A stretch of DNA of 64,000 nucleotides from Erysipelotrichales bacterium. Lineage in GTDB: Bacteria; Bacillota_I; Bacilli_A; RF39; UBA660. Position 1 is the stretch's first letter; each line of letters starts with the position of its first letter. Position numbers and translations under genes: made by a program. Below the pieces are notes generated by a model. The model saw only the letters and a program-made list of their open reading frames with translations. It made no database searches and was not told the origin of the DNA. The stretch is taken from positions 124,001-188,000 of the forward strand of contig JAFLUY010000001.1 of the NCBI GenBank assembly GCA_022508565.1, given 5' to 3'. Below, in pieces: positions 61,978 through 64,000 of the stretch.

Positions 61978-62677
61978 AATTCATATTACTACCTATATTT
62001 TTTATATTTTACTTATTCTTTCTGGTTACATTAACTATTTATTTATATTTTTAATTATAATTGTTACACATGAACTTGGACATATATTTACTATTTACTT
62101 ATGTAAATTAAGAATCAATGAAATAATTATATACCCTTTTGGTGGTGTCATAAAAACTAATATTAATTATAATATTAATTCCAATAAATTATTATTTATA
62201 AGTATTTCCGGTGTATTATTTCAAACTCTTTTATTTTTGATAATTAAAGATAATTCTAGTTATACATATCAGATATTTGAATCATTAAATTTAAGTATTA
62301 TTATCTTTAATTTAATACCAATATATCCAAGCGATGGTAATAAAATACTAGTCTCAATATTAGAAAGAATACAAAGATATAAAAACACTTTATATATTAC
62401 TAATATAATAAGTTTTATTTTTTTATTTATAGTTTTTATATTAAGAAAAAATATTTTTATCTTTATTGTTTTATATTACTTAAATATTAATTATTTTTCT
62501 CTAACTAAGTACATATTTAATAAATTTTTACTAGAAAGATACCTTTACGATAAAAAATATAAAAAGAATAAATATATAAATACAGTAAATCATATATATA
62601 AATGTAGAAATAACTGTATAAAATGTGATAATATATATATCGAAGAAAAGAAATATTTTCAAAATAAATTCGAGTGA
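61961..62677 (+). CDS. spoIVFB: SpoIVFB, site-2-protease-type intramembrane peptidase
   Basis: 238 residues. Site-2 protease motif IVTHELGHIFTIYL has the zinc-binding His-Glu-x-x-His at about 37-41, within a membrane helix. The second motif reads NLIPIYPSDGNKIL (about 114-127) where the usual form is NLLPIYPLDGGRIL; the Asp ligand is kept. SpoIVFB cuts pro-sigma-K. The C-terminal CBS part of the Bacillus protein is shorter here, and a Cys-rich tail (CRNNCIKCDNIYIEEKKYF) is unusual. Overlaps spoIVFA by 17 bases. Confidence 0.92.
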   Translation: MKNIFKIHITTYIFYILLILSGYINYLFIFLIIIVTHELGHIFTIYLCKLRINEIIIYPFGGVIKTNINYNINSNKLLFISISGVLFQTLLFLIIKDNSSYTYQIFESLNLSIIIFNLIPIYPSDGNKILVSILERIQRYKNTLYITNIISFIFLFIVFILRKNIFIFIVLYYLNINYFSLTKYIFNKFLLERYLYDKKYKKNKYINTVNHIYKCRNNCIKCDNIYIEEKKYFQNKFE

Positions 62678-62682
62678 ATATA

Positions 62683-62711
62683 TTGACAAAATAGCCACTT
62701 TTTGATAATAT
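62683..62711 (+). promoter_or_regulatory. Promoter of rplU
   Basis: TTGACA (62683-62688), 17-base spacer, TAATAT (62706-62711). Confidence 0.8.
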
Positions 62712-62717
62712 TTATCA

Positions 62718-62806
62718 TGTTTGTAAGTCTTTCTTACGAACCGCACTAAAAAGGTTAAAAAGTTGGTTTACCACACCTTCAAGGCGAGTCTTCAAAAAAA
62801 TTATAA
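62718..62806 (+). ncRNA. L21 leader of rplU
   Basis: The leader contains the conserved parts of the Firmicute L21 leader: ACGAACCGCAC, AAAAGG, and AAGGCGAG before the ribosome binding site TAAGGAGG. It allows L21 to regulate rplU-prp-rpmA. Confidence 0.8.
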
Positions 62807-62817
62807 GGAGGTTAAGT

Positions 62818-63117
62818 ATGAAAGCAATATTCGTAACTGGCGGGAAACAATATTATGTTGCTGAAGGTGATGAAATTTTCGTTGAAAAATTAGATGCTGA
62901 AGTAGGATCTACTGTTGATTTTACTGAAGTATTCCAAGTTGGAGACAAAATTGGTACACCTTATGTTAAAGGTGCTAAAGTAACATGTGAAGTTGTTAAA
63001 CAAGGAAAAGCAAAAAAGGTTATAGTATTTAAATATAGACCTAAAAAGAAATATCGTAATACAAAAGGTCATAGACAACCATATACTAAGCTTGTTGTTA
63101 AAAAGATTGTAGGTTAA
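62818..63117 (+). CDS. rplU: 50S ribosomal protein L21
   Basis: 99 residues, normal length. [20 protein letters not shown] (about 1-20), then [20 protein letters not shown] (about 71-90) with the basic KxKxKxxRxxGHRQ signature that contacts 23S rRNA, ending LVVKKIVG. The rplU-prp-rpmA trio is conserved. Strong AAGGAGG site. Confidence 0.99.
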   Translation: MKAIFVTGGKQYYVAEGDEIFVEKLDAEVGSTVDFTEVFQVGDKIGTPYVKGAKVTCEVVKQGKAKKVIVFKYRPKKKYRNTKGHRQPYTKLVVKKIVG

Positions 63118-63118
63118 T

Positions 63119-63412
63119 ATGATTACTATAAAACGTGAAGGTAATTTAATTACAATTGAAGGACATGCAGACTATAAGAATAAAGACGATATAGTATGCG
63201 CAAGTGTATCATCGATAATGTACACAACTGTAAATGCATGTTTAAAACTAAAATCTACTTCAATTGATTATAAAGATGATGGTGAAATTGTAACGATAAA
63301 CATCTTAAGCGATGATAAATATACAAAAGCACTAATTAATAATATGTTATCTTTATATATGGAATTAACTTCAAAATATCCAAATAATATAAAAGTTGAA
63401 AGCGAGGAATAA
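63119..63412 (+). CDS. prp: Ribosomal-processing cysteine protease Prp
   Basis: 97 residues. Removes the N-terminal presequence of L27. The catalytic His is in IEGHADY (His 16) and Cys in IVCASVSSI (Cys 27). It sits between rplU and rpmA as in all lineages with the long L27. L27 here carries the matching presequence. Starts one base after the rplU stop. Confidence 0.93.
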   Translation: MITIKREGNLITIEGHADYKNKDDIVCASVSSIMYTTVNACLKLKSTSIDYKDDGEIVTINILSDDKYTKALINNMLSLYMELTSKYPNNIKVESEE

Positions 63413-63414
63413 TT

Positions 63415-63714
63415 ATGTTTGATTTTAATAATATAATTTCAATAGATATTCAACGTTTTGCTCACGTTAAAGCTCAAGGTTCAACTCATAATGGACGTGA
63501 TAGTGAAGGTCGTAGATTAGGAGCTAAGGCAGCTGATGGACAAGTTATTAATGCTGGTTCAATCATCTATAGACAAAGAGGAACTAAGATTTACCCAGGC
63601 AAAAACGTTGGTATGGGAAAAGACCACACTTTATTTGCTCTAGTAAAAGGAACAGTTAAATTCGAAAGATGTGGAAAAAATAAGAAAAAAGTTAGTGTAT
63701 ACGAAACTATATAA
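63415..63714 (+). CDS. rpmA: 50S ribosomal protein L27 with cleavable presequence
   Basis: 99 residues. The mature part begins at about Ala 16 ([20 protein letters not shown]) and follows the family closely. It is preceded by a presequence [15 protein letters not shown], where the expected Prp site is after the Phe (IQRF|AHVK). Prp-dependent species normally have about nine residues, so this presequence is longer. The mature N-terminus reaches the peptidyl-transferase centre, so removal is essential. Confidence 0.97.
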   Translation: MFDFNNIISIDIQRFAHVKAQGSTHNGRDSEGRRLGAKAADGQVINAGSIIYRQRGTKIYPGKNVGMGKDHTLFALVKGTVKFERCGKNKKKVSVYETI

Positions 63715-63718
63715 TAAT

Positions 63719-63746
63719 TAATATCATCAATAGATGATATTTTTTA
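63719..63746 (+). terminator. Terminator of rplU-prp-rpmA
   Basis: 9-bp stem AATATCATC / GATGATATT with loop AATA, then TTTT. Confidence 0.9.
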
Positions 63747-63793
63747 ATGTAATTTAACATTTTTCATGATAAACTTAAGAAGAGGTGTTGTTT

Positions 63794-64000
63794 ATGCGTT
63801 ACAATGTTGTAAAAGATGCAAATAAAATTATTAATAATAGTCCTTATCTAGTAAAAAATCCAACTAATTATAAAAATAAATGGGCTAGTGTTTTTGGAAA
63901 TAACAATCCAATTTGTCTTGAACTTGGAATGGGGAGAGGTTCATTTATAATTGATATGGCAAAAACTCATCCAAATACTAATTATATTGGTTTAGAATTA
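63794..64000 (+). CDS. trmB: tRNA (guanine-N7-)-methyltransferase (3' end missing)
   Basis: The first 69 residues of TrmB, which methylates G46 of tRNA. The frame begins MRYNVVKDANKIINNSPYLV and runs open to the window edge. PICLELGMGRGSFIIDMAKT (about 39-58) is motif I with the ELG-GxG SAM-binding turn, and NYIGLEL (about 63-69) matches the start of motif II. AGAGGTG lies seven bases before the ATG. Confidence 0.93.
   Translation, partial: MRYNVVKDANKIINNSPYLVKNPTNYKNKWASVFGNNNPICLELGMGRGSFIIDMAKTHPNTNYIGLEL

Noticed and set aside
1-64000. Recoded TGA (Trp), as in Mollicutes
   Set aside because: TGA ends several clear genes (xer, cca, dnaD) and conserved Trp residues use TGG.

Overview
The window is about 64 kb of an AT-rich bacterial chromosome from a low-GC Firmicute. 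PolC, a T-box leader, MreC/MreD, an LTA-synthase-like enzyme and many sporulation genes place it in the Bacilli. The order radC-mreC-mreD-spoIVFA-spoIVFB-rplU-prp-rpmA and the pair spoVID-ysxE match the Bacillus layout. The very low GC, small intergenic gaps and highly diverged sporulation proteins suggest an uncultured, probably host-associated relative of the Erysipelotrichia/Mollicutes radiation rather than Bacillus itself; that placement is inference. The standard code is used (TGG for Trp, TGA as a working stop). I saw no rRNA, tRNA, CRISPR array, insertion sequence or prophage.

Layout. 1-2925: 3' part of rpoC. 2926-3495: a gene-poor gap with two candidate small transcripts, each having a 5' hairpin and a Rho-independent terminator. 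3496-9255: an unusually long polC. 9288-9467 (-): a small YjcZ-like spore protein. 9599-13840: ruvA, ruvB, a degenerate HD protein, queA and an unknown gene. 13917-17324: tgt plus a pilin-like gene, flanked by two minus-strand paralogues of an unrecognised family. 17634-24715: rplS, lepB and small accessory genes including a CotF-type spore coat pair. 24732-30380: rbgA, rnhB, LTA-synthase-like, topA. 31166-40334: a T-box-controlled operon hisS, archaeal-type aspS, asnS, bacterial aspS, gatC, gatA, gatB. 40411-43843: surface protein, unknown protein, Xer recombinase. 43822-45857 (-): gerM, gerE, spoIIIAH and a small unknown gene. 46011-50723: cca, dnaD, nth, lon. 50769-56719: spoVID-like, ysxE-like, a small membrane protein, three pilin-like genes, ylbJ, ylbL. 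56776-59319: mutS. 59384-63714: spoIIB-position gene, radC, mreC, mreD, spoIVFA, spoIVFB, rplU, prp, rpmA. 63794-end: 5' part of trmB.

How it fits together. The window carries pieces of every stage of endospore formation: engulfment (SpoIIIAH, SpoIIB-position protein, GerM), pro-sigma-K processing (SpoIVFA/B), late mother-cell control (GerE), and coat assembly (SpoVID, YsxE, CotF pair, YjcZ). The organism is therefore predicted to sporulate. The synthetase operon encodes both routes to Asn-tRNA(Asn): direct charging by AsnRS, and mischarging by an archaeal-type AspRS followed by amidation by GatCAB. Its leader has an AACAC specifier region that could be read as Asn (AAC) or His (CAC). Prp and an L27 with an N-terminal presequence form the expected ribosome-maturation pair. 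Many promoters are of the extended -10 type (TGnTATAAT).

The points most worth following up are the AAC/CAC T-box and its redundant Asn operon, the paralogous, internally duplicated unknown proteins around tgt, the two candidate small RNAs downstream of rpoC, the PolC insertions, and the pilin-like gene set without visible assembly genes.
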